From an uncultured Alphaproteobacteria bacterium (GTDB lineage Bacteria > Pseudomonadota > Alphaproteobacteria > Caulobacterales > Caulobacteraceae), in the NCBI GenBank assembly GCA_903933475.1, contig CAIZKE010000131.1, forward strand, positions 1 to 7,317: 7,317 nt of DNA. Reading direction: 5' to 3'. Shown here in pieces: positions 5,953 to 7,317 of the stretch. The translations under genes and the position numbers were made by a program. Each line of letters opens with the position of its first letter. Position 1 is the stretch's first letter. The notes under the pieces were generated by a model. It was not told where the DNA came from and made no database searches. It was given only the letters and a program-made list of their open reading frames with translations.

Positions 5953-6560
5953 ACGGGCCAATGCGCGAGGACTTCCGCGAGATCCTGCGCCTGACCCCGG
6001 CCGGGGCGCGGGTGCTGGACGTCGGCTGCGGCGAGGGTGACCTTCTGGACCTCCTGACCCGGGAGCGGGGCGTCGACGGCCAGGGGCTGGAGATTTCCGC
6101 CGACGGGGTCTCGGCCTGTCTGGCCCGGGGCCTCGCCGTGGTGCAGGGCGACGCCGACCACGATCTCGACAGCTTCCCGACCCGCGCCTTCGACGTGGCT
6201 ATCCTATCCAAGACCCTGCAGCAGATGCGCGACCCCCGGCACGTGGTCTCGGAGCTTCTGCGGATCGCTGACCGGGCAGTGGTGAGCTTTCCGAACTTTG
6301 GTCACTGGCGGGTGCGCTGGGCCCTGCTGGCGCGCGGCCGCATGCCCGAGACCCGGGCCCTGCCCAATCCCTGGTGGTCCACGCCCAACATCCACCTGTG
6401 CACCCTGCACGACTTCCTGGCCCTCACTGATGACCTGGGCCTGAGGATCGAGGCTTGTGCAGCCCTTTCGGGCGGCCGGCCGGCGCGGCCCATCCCCCCC
6501 CGCTCGGTGCTGGAGAACTGGCGGGCCGAGGCGGCCGTCTTCGTGCTGAGGCGGGACTAG
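5949..6560 (+). CDS. metW: Methionine biosynthesis protein MetW
   Basis: Class I methyltransferase-fold protein of 203 residues that accompanies MetX in many proteobacteria and is thought to support or modulate homoserine acylation; a methyl-transfer reaction has not been clearly established for it. Visible: SAM-binding motif I VLDVGCGEG (22-30) with the acidic residue GLEIS (46-50), GDADHDL (67-73), SKTLQQMRDPRHVVSEL (87-103), SFPNFGHWRVRW (113-124) and TPNIHLCTLHDF (145-156). The last two are MetW signatures. The GTG at 5949-5951 overlaps the metX stop (GTGA) and has GGGGA six bases upstream. An ATG at 5961 would shorten the protein by four residues and has a poorer site. It is co-transcribed and probably translationally coupled with metX. 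A GC hairpin begins two bases after its stop. Confidence 0.95.
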   Translation: MNGPMREDFREILRLTPAGARVLDVGCGEGDLLDLLTRERGVDGQGLEISADGVSACLARGLAVVQGDADHDLDSFPTRAFDVAILSKTLQQMRDPRHVVSELLRIADRAVVSFPNFGHWRVRWALLARGRMPETRALPNPWWSTPNIHLCTLHDFLALTDDLGLRIEACAALSGGRPARPIPPRSVLENWRAEAAVFVLRRD

Positions 6561-6561
6561 G

Positions 6562-6589
6562 GCGTCGCCGTCTGACCAGGTGGCGGCGC
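6562..6589 (+). terminator. Hairpin after metW, possible terminator
   Basis: GCGTCGCC (6562-6569) pairs with GGCGGCGC (6582-6589) as an 8-bp stem with one G-U pair and a 10-base loop, starting two bases after the metW stop. The following bases (ATTGTGATT) are AT-rich but hold no clean T-run, so termination may be weak or Rho-assisted. Confidence 0.5.
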
Positions 6590-6640
6590 ATTGTGATTAC
6601 ATGTCTTGTGTGATCATTCTGAAATCGACTTAGTCGGGTC

Positions 6641-6661
6641 GGAGGCACAATGCCCCGCTAG
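6641..6661 (+). promoter_or_regulatory. Strong Shine-Dalgarno with three-codon mini-ORF (Met-Pro-Arg-stop)
   Basis: GGAGG at 6641-6645 is followed four bases later by ATG CCC CGC TAG (6650-6661). This is the best ribosome binding site near the next gene, yet it leads into a stop after three codons. The ATG is in frame with the secreted protein's ATG at 6683, 33 bases downstream. It could be a tiny leader ORF that couples translation by reinitiation, or a former start cut off by an amber codon, or chance. Confidence 0.4.
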
Positions 6662-6682
6662 AGAACCTCGACCTGGTGCGAC

Positions 6683-7228
6683 ATGAAGCCCTTCCTTATC
6701 ATCGTAGCTTCGTCTGTCTTCATGGCCGCGTTTCCGGCGAAGGCAGGCAGTGATTGGGGTAGAATTTATCCAATCTATCGCATCACCGAAGAGGGAGGCG
6801 GACTTGGGATTTTCGTCGACAGCGTCATTGTCGTCACGAGACCAGAGGATGGCCGCTGGGTAGCGGAGCGTTGGCGCGAGGACAATGTCCTGACCAAGAA
6901 GAAGGTCGTCCATGACTGGATCGATAGCCGCGCTTGCCCTCAGCTTGCGGCGGTTCTCGACAGCCTCGCAACACTGCCTAAGAATGGCGTTCTGACCCCG
7001 GATCGCGCCGAGAGCCGGTCACTGGCATTCGACGTGACAACGGTCAGCGTCACGGGGCCAGCAAGCGTCGACGGCGAGACCCGGATCACGCTGTCGGATA
7101 GGCTAGGGCCAGTTTATGGTTGGTGGCGGAGCAGTGAGGAGGCGCTGCAGACCTGCTGGCAGGCCGACCCACCCAAGGTTGATGGGGCCCCGCTCCCCTC
7201 AAGACCAGGCCTTAAGGATTTGCCATGA
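6683..7228 (+). CDS. Hypothetical secreted protein with signal peptide
   Basis: I do not recognise this 181-residue protein. The first 22 residues look like a Sec signal peptide: MK, a hydrophobic core FLIIVASSVFMAAF (4-17), and the AKA|G cleavage pattern near residue 21. This predicts a periplasmic or exported protein of about 160 residues. The mature part has just two cysteines (85 and 158), which could form a disulfide, no transmembrane segment, and a proline-rich tail (PPKVDGAPLPSRPGLKDLP). No catalytic motif stands out. Base composition is lower in GC than its neighbours (32 of 60 bases in 6721-6780, against 43 of 60 in metX 5221-5280), so recent acquisition or weak codon selection is possible. 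The ATG at 6683 lacks a clear ribosome binding site. It lies 122 bases after metW, behind a hairpin, so it is probably a separate transcript. The signal peptide and sustained open frame make it likely real. Confidence 0.7.
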   Translation: MKPFLIIVASSVFMAAFPAKAGSDWGRIYPIYRITEEGGGLGIFVDSVIVVTRPEDGRWVAERWREDNVLTKKKVVHDWIDSRACPQLAAVLDSLATLPKNGVLTPDRAESRSLAFDVTTVSVTGPASVDGETRITLSDRLGPVYGWWRSSEEALQTCWQADPPKVDGAPLPSRPGLKDLP

Positions 7229-7317
7229 GGTCCGGAGAGCGACTAGGCGAGGCTGGGACATCCACCGTCCCGGGGCGTTCACAGCGGTCCATTTCCCCTT
7301 ATGGAGTGGAATTACAA
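7229..7317. other. Unassigned 3' end of window with weak hairpin
   Basis: No supported gene. CTGGGAC (7253-7259) can pair with GTCCCGG (7267-7273, one G-U) around a 7-base loop, 24 bases after the secreted-protein stop. Without a T-run it is only a weak terminator candidate. An ATG at 7301 opens a frame to the edge but is too short to judge. Confidence 0.3.

Overview
The window looks like a piece of a high-GC alphaproteobacterial chromosome. The closest fit is Caulobacterales (Caulobacter/Phenylobacterium type), judged from the G/C-rich third codon positions, the metX-metW pair, the class 2 (quinone-linked) PyrD and the general protein style. This placement is inferred from protein character, not from a search. 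The genes are ordinary chromosomal ones; I see no transposase, integrase, phage gene, CRISPR array, tRNA or rRNA.

Left part, minus strand (1-1240). A MerR-family regulator of the LiuR-like type is followed 43 bases later by an acyl-CoA dehydrogenase of the DmdC/long type. The dehydrogenase runs off the left edge with only its first 219 residues present. The regulator's upstream region carries a perfect 14-bp palindrome and an overlapping second inverted repeat across a TTGACC promoter. This suggests a self-regulated acyl-CoA catabolic operon.

Middle part, minus strand (1276-4699). A tight four-gene run reads, in order of transcription: a SixA-like histidine phosphatase, a DUF952 protein, pyrD (dihydroorotate dehydrogenase) and a membrane sensor histidine kinase. 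The first three are joined by 4-base stop/start overlaps (ATGA, then TTGA), and the kinase follows after 48 bases. A pyrimidine biosynthesis gene therefore sits with a histidine kinase and a possible phosphohistidine phosphatase, with no response regulator in view.

Right part, plus strand (4795-7228). Divergent from that run is metX-metW (homoserine O-acetyltransferase and its MetW partner, methionine biosynthesis), overlapping by GTGA. The 95-base divergent region holds a 7-bp inverted repeat and a TTGACA element placed so that metX may be transcribed leaderless. A GC hairpin follows metW. After it comes an unrecognised, less GC-rich gene for a small protein with a signal peptide. It is preceded, in the same frame, by a strong Shine-Dalgarno and a start codon that meet a TAG after three codons. 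The last 89 bases hold no gene I can support.

I did not find a clearly new system. The most interesting points are the kinase/phosphatase/pyrD grouping, the LiuR-like operator, and the orphan secreted protein with its odd 5' end.
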